64,000 bases of DNA from Aquimarina atlantica (lineage in GTDB: Bacteria > Bacteroidota > Bacteroidia > Flavobacteriales > Flavobacteriaceae). Shown here in pieces: positions 45,813 through 54,544 of the stretch (its first letter is position 1; each line of letters begins with the position of its first letter). Below the pieces are notes generated by a model. It saw only the letters and a list, made by a program, of their open reading frames with translations, made no database searches and was not told the DNA's origin. A program made the translations under genes and the position numbers. Location: NCBI RefSeq assembly GCF_000626715.1, contig NZ_AQRA01000002.1, positions 186,001 through 250,000 on the forward strand, read 5' to 3'.

Positions 45813-46661
45813 ATGCGGGTACACGGAAAAAGACGAGATATACTAAACGATGTTGCAGCTTTTAATAAGCAAAACAAAACTATTGGATTTGTTCCTACAA
45901 TGGGAGCATTGCATAAGGGCCATCTTGCACTGATAGAAAGAGCTCTCAAGGAAAATCAAAAAGTTGTAGTTAGCATTTTTGTAAACCCTACACAATTTAA
46001 TACTAGCGAAGATTTAGTTAATTATCCCCGAACTTTGGATGCTGATATTGAACTTTTATCCAAATTATCTAAAGAAATAATTGTATTCGCTCCAACCCCA
46101 AAAGAGGTGTATGGAGATGAAATGTTATCAATTAAATATGATTTTGAAGGGTTAGAAAATGAAATGGAGGGCAAATACAGACCTGGTCATTTTGATGGAG
46201 TCGGGACTGTCTTAAAACATTTCTTTACTATTGTTAATCCAGGTAAAGCCTACTTTGGCGAAAAAGATTTTCAACAACTTCAAATTGTTAAAAAATTAGT
46301 TGAAATTGAAAAAATGTCAGTTCAAATTATTGGCTGCCCTATTTATAGAGAAGAAAGTGGATTAGCTTTAAGCTCACGAAATAAAAGGCTTAATCAAAAA
46401 CAGCTTAGCGAAGCTCCTCTGATTTATTCAACTCTGAAACAAGTAAAAAAAGACTTTGGCACAAAAAGTGTTACTACCTTAAACAAATGGATATCAGAAC
46501 AATTCGAAAACAATGATGAGTTAAAATTAGAATACTTTGAAATTGCAAAGGTATCTGACTTAAAGTCCATTAAACGAAAACAAAAAGACACTAAATACAG
46601 AGCTTTTATAGCTGTATTTGCAGGAGAAATAAGACTCATTGATAACATTGCCCTAAATTAA
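45813..46661 (+). CDS. panC: Pantothenate synthetase
   Basis: A 282-residue enzyme from ATG 45813, chosen because it gives the usual length; the frame is open further upstream. It joins pantoate and beta-alanine with ATP. It has VPTMGALHKGHLALIERA with the HxGH motif, NPTQFNTSEDLVNYPRT, FHFDGV-type (HFDGVGTVLKHFF), GEKDFQQL and SGLALSSRN. It is followed after 20 bp by panD, which makes beta-alanine, so the two genes form a pathway operon for coenzyme A. Confidence 0.97.
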   Translation: MRVHGKRRDILNDVAAFNKQNKTIGFVPTMGALHKGHLALIERALKENQKVVVSIFVNPTQFNTSEDLVNYPRTLDADIELLSKLSKEIIVFAPTPKEVYGDEMLSIKYDFEGLENEMEGKYRPGHFDGVGTVLKHFFTIVNPGKAYFGEKDFQQLQIVKKLVEIEKMSVQIIGCPIYREESGLALSSRNKRLNQKQLSEAPLIYSTLKQVKKDFGTKSVTTLNKWISEQFENNDELKLEYFEIAKVSDLKSIKRKQKDTKYRAFIAVFAGEIRLIDNIALN

Positions 46662-46681
46662 AAAATAACTAACTTTGTAAC

Positions 46682-47032
46682 ATGTTTGTACACGTAGTAA
46701 AATCAAAAATTCATCGCGTTAAGGTGACTGGTGCCGATCTTAATTATATAGGTAGTATAACAATAGATCAAGATCTAATGGATGCTGCTAATATTGTTGA
46801 AGGAGAAAAGGTACAGATTGTAAATAATAATAATGGAGAGCGTTTAGAAACTTACGCTATCCCGGGACCTAGAAATAGTGGTGAAATTACATTAAATGGT
46901 GCTGCCGCTCGAAAAGTAGCAAAAGGAGACGTATTGATACTAATCACCTATGCCATGATGGATATTGAAGAAGCCAAAAACTTCAAACCAAGACTTCTTT
47001 TTCCTAACGAGGAAAATAACTTATTAAAATAG
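46682..47032 (+). CDS. panD: Aspartate 1-decarboxylase precursor
   Basis: A 116-residue proenzyme that converts aspartate to beta-alanine. Self-cleavage at the Gly-Ser bond in YIGSITID (about residues 22-29) makes the pyruvoyl group. Other marks are [14 protein letters not shown] at the start, GERLETYAI, and the [19 protein letters not shown] block. It lies downstream of panC, and the next gene starts at a GTG three bases after its stop. Confidence 0.98.
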   Translation: MFVHVVKSKIHRVKVTGADLNYIGSITIDQDLMDAANIVEGEKVQIVNNNNGERLETYAIPGPRNSGEITLNGAAARKVAKGDVLILITYAMMDIEEAKNFKPRLLFPNEENNLLK

Positions 47033-47035
47033 ATA

Positions 47036-48001
47036 GTGAACCCTAAACTTATAAAGTTTCTTAAAATTATACTCCCTTTAGCATTGGGAGTTTTTTTAAT
47101 TTGGTATTCTATCGCTTCGGCAACCCCAGAAGAAAGACAAAAAACGCTTCAGTATATTACACAAGCAGATCCTAAATGGATTATTCTTTCTGTAATCATG
47201 GGAATTATCTCCCATATCTCAAGAGCATACCGGTGGAAGTTTTTATTAGAACCTTTAGGATACCCAATCAAGCTATCAAATAGTTTTATGGCTGTTATGG
47301 TGGGATACCTTGCGAATCTGGGCATCCCAAGATCCGGCGAAATTCTACGTGGTGGTACGATATCAACATATGAAGGTGTTCCTTTTAAAAAAGCTTTTGG
47401 AACCATTATCTCAGAACGAGTTATTGATTTGCTTATGCTTTTATTAGTGATTGGTATCACACTACTTTTTCAATCAGAACTTCTTTTATCATACTTAGAA
47501 GAAAAAATTGCAAGCCCTTTTATCACTCTTGCTATTTTACTAGGACTACTACTTGTCGGAATACTATTTCTGAAAATCATAAAAACTTCTAGTAATCCAA
47601 TACTTATCAAATTGCGAAATTTTGGAAATGGTCTTCTAGAAGGAGTAAAAAGTATTTCTAAGATAAAGCAAAAAGGAGCTTTTGTGTTTCACTCTTTTCT
47701 TATATGGACACTTTATGTCTTGATGTTTTATGTTATTAAATTTACGGTTCCCGAAACTACCTCTTTATCTATAGGTCCTATATTGGCCACCTTTGTAGCA
47801 GGATCATTTGCCATGTCTACTACTAATGGAGGCATTGGTGCATTTCCTATCGCTATTGCTGCAATTTTATTACTTTTTGATATCGAAAAACCAGCAGGAG
47901 AAGCTTTTGGCTGGATATTGTGGGCCTCACAGACCGCAATAAATATAATCATTGGGGCGTTATCCTTTTTGTTTCTCCCTATTTTAAACAGAGAACCATA
48001 A
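47036..48001 (+). CDS. YbhN / LPG-synthase transmembrane-family protein
   Basis: A 321-residue membrane protein with about eight helices. Start is GTG 47036, three bases after the panD stop. Family marks are the SRAYRWKFLLEPLG loop, the central GYLANLGIPRSGEILRGG and SERVIDLLMLL, and TNGGIGAFPIAIA near the end. It matches the flippase-like domain of MprF and the UPF0104/YbhN group, without the synthase domain. It probably transports or handles a lipid. Coupling to panCD seems positional. Confidence 0.92.
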   Translation: MNPKLIKFLKIILPLALGVFLIWYSIASATPEERQKTLQYITQADPKWIILSVIMGIISHISRAYRWKFLLEPLGYPIKLSNSFMAVMVGYLANLGIPRSGEILRGGTISTYEGVPFKKAFGTIISERVIDLLMLLLVIGITLLFQSELLLSYLEEKIASPFITLAILLGLLLVGILFLKIIKTSSNPILIKLRNFGNGLLEGVKSISKIKQKGAFVFHSFLIWTLYVLMFYVIKFTVPETTSLSIGPILATFVAGSFAMSTTNGGIGAFPIAIAAILLLFDIEKPAGEAFGWILWASQTAINIIIGALSFLFLPILNREP

Positions 48002-48049
48002 GGAAATAATTTATATATTGTCCCTTGCTTAACCTTAATCCTAATACTT

Positions 48050-49195
48050 ATGAAAAAAAGTGTGACTCTTATTATAGCTTGTATTTTTGCTGTTTCCAGT
48101 TATGGACAAACAATATATGAGTCTTTCAGATCTATCAAATTAGACCAAAGTAGAGAGTTAAAAATTCAGCTTCCGCGTAATTATAAGAAAAATGAAGACA
48201 AAATATACCCCTTGATTATTGTTCTTGATGGGGATTACTTATTTGAACCTGTTGCCGGAAACGTAGATTATTTTTCCTATTGGGAAGATATGCCAGAATC
48301 AATTGTTGTTGGTGTTAACCAAAGAAAAACCAGAGAAGATGATTGCAGGTATGATACTGCAGAGTTTTTACCTACGCTAAAAGGAGCAGAATTCTATGAA
48401 TTTATAGGACAAGAACTAGTTCCTTATCTTAATGAAACTTATCGTACTGCACAACTTAAAATTATTGTTGGGCATGATTATACTGCTAATTTTATAAATT
48501 ACTTCTTATTTAAAGACAATCCAATTTTTCAGGGATATATATGTATTAGTCCAGAATTAGGGCCACCAATGGGGGATCGAATTTCGAGCAAATTAGAAAC
48601 CTCTTCTGATATTTGGTATTATCTGGCTACTGCAACTAATGATGCCGACAATATCAAAAAGAGTCTCATTGCATTAGATGAGAAGTTATCTGTAATAGAA
48701 AATCCTGAAATGAGCTATCTCTTTGATAACTTCGAAGAATCTTCTCATTATACTTTGGTTGGAAAAGCTATTCCTAATGCTCTCGAAGGTATTTTTGAAA
48801 TGTATCGCCCTATAAGCAAGAAAACATATAAAGAAGTTCTTCTTACACTAGAAACTTCGCCCTATGACTATCTTGTAGATATGTATAAAACTACAGAAAA
48901 ACTATATGGTATTAAGCGTAAAATAAGAATCAATGATTTTGTTGCAGTATCTACTGCTCTCGAAAAAAAGGAAAATTGGTCTGAATTAGAACCATTAGGT
49001 AAGCTAGCTATAAAAGAGCATTCTGATTTAATGCTAGGATATTATTATTTAGGTATGTTCTATGAACAAACAGGAGAGCCTAAAAAAGCTATGAGAGCTT
49101 ATGAAAGTGGTTTTCAACTTTCTGAAGTTGCTTTCTTAACCAAAGATTATATGCTGGATAAAGTTAACAAAATTAAAGAAGATTTTGGTTGGTAA
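48050..49195 (+). CDS. Exported esterase-D-like protein with Asp at the nucleophile position
   Basis: A 381-residue protein with a signal peptide ending in SSYGQ. Residues 25-260 are an alpha/beta-hydrolase of the esterase D / enterochelin esterase type (YPLIIVLDGDYLF, VVGVNQRKTREDD). The nucleophile elbow reads GHDYT: Asp143 stands where Ser is expected, while the late His233 (ESSHYTL) is kept. The C-terminal 100 residues hold a TPR-like motif (LGYYYLGMFYEQTGEPKKAM). It may be a binding protein, or use Asp as the nucleophile. It is followed by a shared terminator. Confidence 0.85.
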   Translation: MKKSVTLIIACIFAVSSYGQTIYESFRSIKLDQSRELKIQLPRNYKKNEDKIYPLIIVLDGDYLFEPVAGNVDYFSYWEDMPESIVVGVNQRKTREDDCRYDTAEFLPTLKGAEFYEFIGQELVPYLNETYRTAQLKIIVGHDYTANFINYFLFKDNPIFQGYICISPELGPPMGDRISSKLETSSDIWYYLATATNDADNIKKSLIALDEKLSVIENPEMSYLFDNFEESSHYTLVGKAIPNALEGIFEMYRPISKKTYKEVLLTLETSPYDYLVDMYKTTEKLYGIKRKIRINDFVAVSTALEKKENWSELEPLGKLAIKEHSDLMLGYYYLGMFYEQTGEPKKAMRAYESGFQLSEVAFLTKDYMLDKVNKIKEDFGW

Positions 49196-49216
49196 ACCTA
49201 CCAGCCACACGCATAA

Positions 49217-49244
49217 AAAAAGATCCTGTTTTCAGGATCTTTTT
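49217..49244. terminator. Bidirectional terminator between the esterase-like gene and the Cys-rich peptide
   Basis: AAAAAGATCCTG and CAGGATCTTTTT form a perfect 12 bp stem with a TTTT loop; A and T flanks suit both strands. Confidence 0.92.
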
Positions 49245-49265
49245 GTTTTTTAAATGCTATTGATT

Positions 49266-49430
49266 TTAACAAATCATACATTCGATATAACACTCGTAAG
49301 GTGTCTGACCCGTTTGCATACAGGCTCCCATGCATGCACGATCAATACAGTTGGGTCTTCCCCCTCCGTTAATTTCTTTTTGAGCAATTTTACATATTGG
49401 TTTTACCCCTGTTAATTTTAGAATTTTCAT
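49266..49430 (-). CDS. Cysteine-rich GG-leader peptide precursor on its own
   Basis: A 54-residue product encoded in a gap otherwise empty. The leader MKILKLTGVKPICKIAQKEI is followed by NGGG, a canonical double-glycine site. The core of 30 residues has six cysteines (28, 33, 37, 47, 51, 54), including twin CxxxC motifs (C33/C37 and C47/C51) nine residues apart: the pattern of a disulfide-stapled helical hairpin. A seventh Cys is in the leader. It has no GTCTCA operator and no neighbouring exporter, so it probably relies on a transporter elsewhere. The reading frame ends at a shared terminator. Confidence 0.8.
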   Translation of the reverse strand: MKILKLTGVKPICKIAQKEINGGGRPNCIDRACMGACMQTGQTPYECYIECMIC

Positions 49431-49593
49431 GATTATATACTATTATTGGTTAAGTACTAAATATACTATATTTTTAATTAAAAAAGTTGGTTTTTGAAAT
49501 CCAAACAAAAATATTTGATCCTTATTTTACGAGTTCATTTTTGTATACTGTATTATTAAAATAATAGTATTTTTACACTCTTATCAATCTTCT

Positions 49594-50961
49594 ATGGCTA
49601 AGACCAAAACCGTTTTTTTCTGTCAGAATTGTGGCGCACAATATTCTAAATGGCAAGGGCAATGTACCTCTTGTAAAGAGTGGAATACTATTGCCGAAGA
49701 AATCGTTCAAAAAGCTTCGACCAGTGATTGGAAAAGTGCTACATCTAGTCCTAAAACAAATAGAACAGCTAAGCCCTTACGAATTTCAGAAATTGACACT
49801 AGCCAAGAAGCCCGGTATAATACTGATGATGCCGAACTAAATCGGGTACTCGGAGGAGGATTGGTACCTGGTTCTTTAACACTACTGGGGGGTGAACCCG
49901 GAATAGGAAAAAGTACATTGTTACTACAAATTAGTCTTAAATTACCCTATAAAACTTTATATGTTTCTGGAGAAGAAAGCCAGCAACAAATCAAGATGCG
50001 TGCAGAACGTATTCACTCTAAAACAGACAATTGCTTAATTCTTACCGAAACCAAAACTCAAAATATCTTTAGGCAAATTGAAGAGACTGAACCCGATATT
50101 GTTATTATAGACTCTATCCAAACCTTACATAGTGATTATATAGAAAGTAGTGCAGGAAGTATTTCACAGATCAGAGAATGCACTACAGAATTAATCAAGT
50201 TTGCCAAAGAAACGGCAACGCCTGTACTATTAATTGGTCATATCACAAAAGATGGCAATATCGCTGGCCCGAAAATTCTGGAGCATATGGTTGATACCGT
50301 ACTACAGTTTGAAGGAGATCGAAATCATGTATACAGAATTTTGCGTGCTTTAAAAAACAGATTTGGGTCTACCTCTGAGTTAGGAATATACGAGATGCAG
50401 GGAAGCGGTTTACGAGAAGTTACGAATCCCAGCGAGATTCTAATTTCTAAAAAAGAAGAAGAACTAAGTGGTACTGCTATAGCTTCTACCGTAGAAGGTA
50501 TGAGGCCGCTCATGATAGAAGTACAAGCTTTGGTGAGTACTGCGGTATACGGGACCCCGCAACGCAGTGCAACAGGGTACAATCTTAAACGCCTTAATAT
50601 GATCCTGGCAGTTTTAGAGAAACGTGCTGGTTTTAGGTTGGGAGCCAAAGATGTATTCCTTAACATCACAGGGGGCATCTCTGTAGATGATCCTGCAATT
50701 GATCTGGCGGTTGTTGCTGCGATATTATCCTCAAGCGAGGATATTCCTATCCCCAAAGATTTTTGCTTTGCCGCAGAGGTTGGCCTGGCAGGAGAAATAC
50801 GCCCGGTAACCAAAGTAGAGCAACGTATACAAGAAGCAGAGAAACTAGGTTTCTCTACTATCTTTGTTTCTAAATACAATAAAATATCCCTACAAAATAC
50901 TCGAATTCAGATTCAAATGGTTACCAAAATCGAAGATGTAGTTGAGTTTTTATTTGGTTAA
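49594..50961 (+). CDS. radA: DNA repair protein RadA
   Basis: A 455-residue protein. The N-terminal zinc finger CQNCGAQYSKWQGQCTSC is followed by a RecA-like ATPase with Walker A GGEPGIGKSTLL, the RadA-specific KNRFGSTSELGIYEM and a C-terminal Lon-like domain (RLGAKDVFLNITGGISVDDP, AEVGLAGEIRPV). RadA helps branch migration in recombination. The esterase and YbhN neighbours upstream are typical of its place in Flavobacteriaceae. It converges with the aldo/keto reductase gene, the two overlapping by four bases. Confidence 0.97.
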   Translation: MAKTKTVFFCQNCGAQYSKWQGQCTSCKEWNTIAEEIVQKASTSDWKSATSSPKTNRTAKPLRISEIDTSQEARYNTDDAELNRVLGGGLVPGSLTLLGGEPGIGKSTLLLQISLKLPYKTLYVSGEESQQQIKMRAERIHSKTDNCLILTETKTQNIFRQIEETEPDIVIIDSIQTLHSDYIESSAGSISQIRECTTELIKFAKETATPVLLIGHITKDGNIAGPKILEHMVDTVLQFEGDRNHVYRILRALKNRFGSTSELGIYEMQGSGLREVTNPSEILISKKEEELSGTAIASTVEGMRPLMIEVQALVSTAVYGTPQRSATGYNLKRLNMILAVLEKRAGFRLGAKDVFLNITGGISVDDPAIDLAVVAAILSSSEDIPIPKDFCFAAEVGLAGEIRPVTKVEQRIQEAEKLGFSTIFVSKYNKISLQNTRIQIQMVTKIEDVVEFLFG

Positions 50962-51989
50962 GGAGCAGGATTAGGGTTATTTTCATGAACTGCCTCAATC
51001 TCATCTAAAATCGCATCAGAAAGGGTGATATCGATACTACCAATATTTTCTTTTAACTGATCCAGTGATGTAGCGCCAATAATATTGCTGGTTACAAAAG
51101 AACGATCATTTATAAACGCCAAAGCCATTTGAGTTAAGCTTATACCATGTTTTTTTGCTATCTCATTATACGCTCTTGTCGCTTCAAACGATTTCTCATT
51201 ATGATATCTAGAAAATTGCGGAAATAAGGTTACTCTGGCATTTTTTGGGGTTTCCTCGAGATATTTCCCTGTTAATTGTCCAAAACCAAGAGGAGAGTAG
51301 GGTAAATGCCCGATATTTTCGCGATGTAAAACTTCGGTAAGACCTACTTCATCTTTTCGGTTTAACAAATTATACGGGTTTTGAACTGTAATCATTTTTG
51401 GGGCTCCTTTTCGAGCTTCTTCAACATAGCGCATTACTCCATAAGGTGTTTCATTAGAAAGACCTATTTGTCTTATCTTTCCTGCTGCAACAAACTCCTG
51501 AAGATAATTTAATACTTCACCAAAATTGTCTTCCCATTGCTCTGCTTCGTCATGTGTATAACCTCTAACTCCAAAGAAATTGGTATTTCGTTCTGGCCAA
51601 TGCAATTGATACAGATCGATATAATCAGTTTGTAGGCGTTGCAAACTTTTATGTATCGCATCAGTAAATTCTGCTTTTGTAAAACCACCCGTACGAATAT
51701 GATTAACAAAATCTCTCGGGCCTACAATTTTTGTAGCAATAACTACCTCATCCCTTTTATTTGTTTTTTTTAGCCATGTCCCGATAATTCTTTCTGTACT
51801 TCCCTGGGTCTCCTTATTTGCCGGTACAGAATATAACTCTGCCGTATCAATAAAATTAATCCCTTTATCGATAGCATAATCCAACTGCTGGTGTCCTTCT
51901 TCTTCGGTGTTTTGCTCTCCCCAGGTCATGCTTCCCAGGCATATTTTACTTACTCGTATATCTGTACCAGGTAATGTAGTGTACTTCAT
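50958..51989 (-). CDS. Aldo/keto reductase (Tas-like)
   Basis: A 343-residue NADP-dependent oxidoreductase. The catalytic residues are visible: Asp and Tyr in FIDTAELYSVPA, Lys in VVIATKIVG and His in LYQLHWPER. The NFFGVRGY insert, the ending GATSLDQLKENIGS and the length match the Tas/YajO group. It stands alone, opposite to radA. The substrate is unknown. Confidence 0.93.
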   Translation of the reverse strand: MKYTTLPGTDIRVSKICLGSMTWGEQNTEEEGHQQLDYAIDKGINFIDTAELYSVPANKETQGSTERIIGTWLKKTNKRDEVVIATKIVGPRDFVNHIRTGGFTKAEFTDAIHKSLQRLQTDYIDLYQLHWPERNTNFFGVRGYTHDEAEQWEDNFGEVLNYLQEFVAAGKIRQIGLSNETPYGVMRYVEEARKGAPKMITVQNPYNLLNRKDEVGLTEVLHRENIGHLPYSPLGFGQLTGKYLEETPKNARVTLFPQFSRYHNEKSFEATRAYNEIAKKHGISLTQMALAFINDRSFVTSNIIGATSLDQLKENIGSIDITLSDAILDEIEAVHENNPNPAP

Positions 51990-52298
51990 TCTTTTGGTTA
52001 TAAATTTTTAAGTTGAGAATATAAATTCATGATCAAAAGTAGAAACTCTTCTTTTAGTTAGTGTAAAAATTATCATAATAAATCTGATTAAGACGCAATC
52101 TATGCTTCTGCATCTTTTCTTTTCCAAATGTGAAATAAATCTACAATCGGCAGTCCAGATCAACAGTTTTGAAACGATAAGTTAAAAACATAAAAAAACA
52201 CAAATAACTAATATTCAGAATCTTAAATACTATTTCGTATTCTGGAATGATAATTTCTGTTTATATCATAAAAAATAACAAAACTAATTCTAAAAAAC
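51990..52298. other. Divergent intergenic region, no feature found
   Basis: A 309 bp AT-rich gap between the aldo/keto reductase and the small exported protein. It probably holds both promoters. No gene or repeat was seen. Confidence 0.4.
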
Positions 52299-52622
52299 AT
52301 GAAAAAGATAAGTATCATAACTGCTATATGTGTTGTTCTATTTTCATTCGAAACCGTATCTGCACAAGAAGTCGAAGAAGTTCTACCCATTACTAAAACA
52401 GAAGCTTCTACCAATCAGCAAGATTATAAACAAGTTAAAATAGACAAGCTTTCTGAAATTATTAAAGCTGCTGTTGAAAAAGATTTTCCAGAAGCTCGTA
52501 TTTCTGAAGCTTATACCGACAAGATTGGAAATTACAAATTAATCCTTGCTATAGGTAACGACACTAAAACGGTATATACCAACGCTAGGGGAGAATGGTT
52601 TGATCCAAATAAAAAAGGGTGA
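52299..52622 (+). CDS. Small exported protein
   Basis: A 107-residue protein with a signal peptide ending in TVSAQ (about residue 22). The mature part is short and charged, with one predicted helix (KLSEIIKAAVEKDFPEARIS) and a beta hairpin (YKLILAIGNDTKTVYTNARGEWF). The helix-strand pattern recalls half a PepSY/BLIP-like domain; this is only a resemblance. It has a strong terminator of its own, so it is likely a one-gene transcript. Confidence 0.8.
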   Translation: MKKISIITAICVVLFSFETVSAQEVEEVLPITKTEASTNQQDYKQVKIDKLSEIIKAAVEKDFPEARISEAYTDKIGNYKLILAIGNDTKTVYTNARGEWFDPNKKG

Positions 52623-53027
52623 TACCAAGTTACTGACTTCTTCCTTATTTTAACCAGAAAAGAGCTTCTTATATAAGAAGCTCTTTTTTTAACCAAAAAC
52701 GGATACGACTACCCCTTGCCGCATCCGTTTCACACACTAAACCAACCTAAAATTATTCCTCCAACATCCATCAAATATATTTTAGGAATGAACCTATATT
52801 ATCTTTTTTCTATACCTAAACACTACATTTCTTCCTTTCGAATTTTACTTTTTTTTAACCCTTGTTCCAAGTTTAAATAGTAGATAAAGTGTTTATATGC
52901 TCATTGGTTTACTCAAAAGTAAAGCACAATATTATTTTACAAAACACAGAATGAGTGAGTGGTAGTTTTGAGTTAGGGAACTCTTATTTCGAAGTATTAT
53001 ACCAAACAAATATCTTACTTAGTTTGG
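52623..53027. other. Intergenic region with one terminator
   Basis: A 405 bp gap. It contains the terminator at 52658-52687; the remainder is AT-rich and without any gene that I can support. Confidence 0.5.
52658..52687 (+). terminator. Intrinsic terminator of the small exported protein gene
   Basis: AAAAGAGCTTCTT and AAGAAGCTCTTTT form a perfect 13 bp stem with a four-base loop and a following T run. Confidence 0.93.
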
Positions 53028-53741
53028 TTATTCTGCACATACTATATTCGCCTGCTGGATATGATGATCAATGAGATAAGCGGCCAGATTCGTATTTTTT
53101 TGTGCTCTATCCAATATCCACGCATCTGAGCTTACTACAATATGTGTTGAACTTGCCAATTCCTTATCTGGGTTATTAACCAAATCTATTTTCCAGGAAA
53201 AATGATATTGCTCTGCTAATTCCCGAAGTGTTGTTTTTAATCGTCCGCTATTAGAAACCGGAGCGTCAAAATACCAGTGTACCTTACTTACTCCAAGTTT
53301 ATCAAGTGTATTTCCTATTATTAGAAGAGCTTCTTCTGTTTTCTGAACTCGTTTATAGGTACCATGAACACCAGATACATCGCGATAATATCCATCAAGT
53401 CCTTTAAAAATATATGCTCCAGACAAGGCGCTTTCGAGAATAATCAGTAAGTTAAATCCGTCTATTGCTATGGTTTGCCCTTTTAACATTTTTGGCATTA
53501 CCCCATTTTTATTACGAATCGCAATTTGTTGTTTACTACAACTCATACCATGCAAAGCCCTTTGTTGTCGTGCATTAAGTCTATAGCGATTCCCCACCAA
53601 TTGTACAGATGATTTTTCTGCATAACCACGAGAAAGGAGATACAACATATCTTTTGCTGCTGCTTTTAATTTTTCCTGCATCGGTAACTCTCCAAACAAT
53701 CGATCATCACTAGCTTCTCTTCCTCTATTGCGGGTAGTCAT
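53028..53741 (-). CDS. DUF434-domain protein
   Basis: A 237-residue soluble protein. The first 60 residues match DUF434 (LKAAAKDMLYLLSRGYAEKS, VGNRYRLNARQQRALHG); then comes an acidic nuclease-like or PIN-like segment: IAIDGFNLLIILESALSG, HWYFDAPVSNSGRL, and VVSSDAWILDR. The Asp positions IDGFN, YFDAP and SSDAWILD suggest a metal site, but activity is unknown. It is 74 bp past the S24/S26-like gene start region, in the same orientation. Confidence 0.82.
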   Translation of the reverse strand: MTTRNRGREASDDRLFGELPMQEKLKAAAKDMLYLLSRGYAEKSSVQLVGNRYRLNARQQRALHGMSCSKQQIAIRNKNGVMPKMLKGQTIAIDGFNLLIILESALSGAYIFKGLDGYYRDVSGVHGTYKRVQKTEEALLIIGNTLDKLGVSKVHWYFDAPVSNSGRLKTTLRELAEQYHFSWKIDLVNNPDKELASSTHIVVSSDAWILDRAQKNTNLAAYLIDHHIQQANIVCAE

Positions 53742-53814
53742 TTAGATTTACTTTGTAAAATAGTATATAAATAAGTGGTGTATATAAACAAAAAAAGCGC
53801 TCTCAGCGCTATCT

Positions 53815-54114
53815 CTATGGCATTGGTAATATTTCGATTACCTTACCATATACATTTTTGGTCCACCCGTTAAGGCGTCCTCGGTTATTACCGATTAGTA
53901 ATCCTCGTTTAGCATTTTTTCCTTTAACCAAATGCGTAAAACAGTTCCCTCTCACTTTACAAAAAACAATATCTCCTGCTTCGCAATCTTCCCAGTGTAC
54001 GGGTTCAAGTAGTACAGGTTGTTTTGATTTTAAGATGGGTAACATAGAATTACCAGGTTCTTTGGAGACAATAGTCTCACCATTCAATAGTTTTTGAATT
54101 TTCCAATTCATCAT
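53815..54114 (-). CDS. S24/S26-like small peptidase-fold protein
   Basis: A 99-residue protein with the signal-peptidase-like core: Ser in EPGNSMLPILKSKQ, the strand GDIVFCKVRG and then FTHLVKGKN, with His where Lys of LepB would be, followed by GNNRGRLNGW. The Ser-His arrangement resembles archaeal/ER signal peptidases and NiSOD-maturation proteases. There is no membrane helix, so its place is cytoplasmic and its target unknown. An ATG at 54111 is as likely as 54114. Confidence 0.75.
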   Translation of the reverse strand: MMNWKIQKLLNGETIVSKEPGNSMLPILKSKQPVLLEPVHWEDCEAGDIVFCKVRGNCFTHLVKGKNAKRGLLIGNNRGRLNGWTKNVYGKVIEILPMP

Positions 54115-54544
54115 ACATAGTTTTAAAAATTAAACATAAATTCATAAACTATGGAGTATGGTGTTTTATCTCAATTTTGAATTCCAAAGAACTTGTACAA
54201 AAGTAAGTATTTAACTTGAATTATCCATAACTCTTAAGTAATGGTCGGTTTTATTTAAGGGAATGTATAAACCTGACGTAATAAAATTCACGTCAATCAG
54301 AGTGATTTTTGATAGAAAATTGTACTTCGACCAAGCTCAGTAGAGCTATCGAAGACAAGTGAATTTTTCATCAAAAGCCTAATTTCGATACAATTTTTCT
54401 CCGCTTCACTACGAAAAACCACTCAATTTGACGGCTTTTTTAGGTCAAATCCTTACATAAAAACTCAGATTATAACATAATAGCCCATCGATAAGCCTGT
54501 CCTGAGTTTATCGAAGGGCTCAGTACAAGCCTGCAAAAGTATAT
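54115..54544. other. Intergenic region with inverted repeats
   Basis: A 430 bp gap between minus-strand genes. It contains an imperfect inverted repeat around 54327-54355 (CTTCGA...TATCGAAG) and a clear one at 54482-54520. No gene is supported. Confidence 0.5.
54482..54520. repeat. Palindromic intergenic repeat
   Basis: AGCCCATCGATAA and TTATCGAAGGGCT form a stem with one mismatch around GCCTGTCCTGAGT-like loop. It lies 24 bp after the stop of the CHAT gene, so it may help end its transcript. Similar palindromes are widespread between genes in flavobacteria. Confidence 0.55.
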
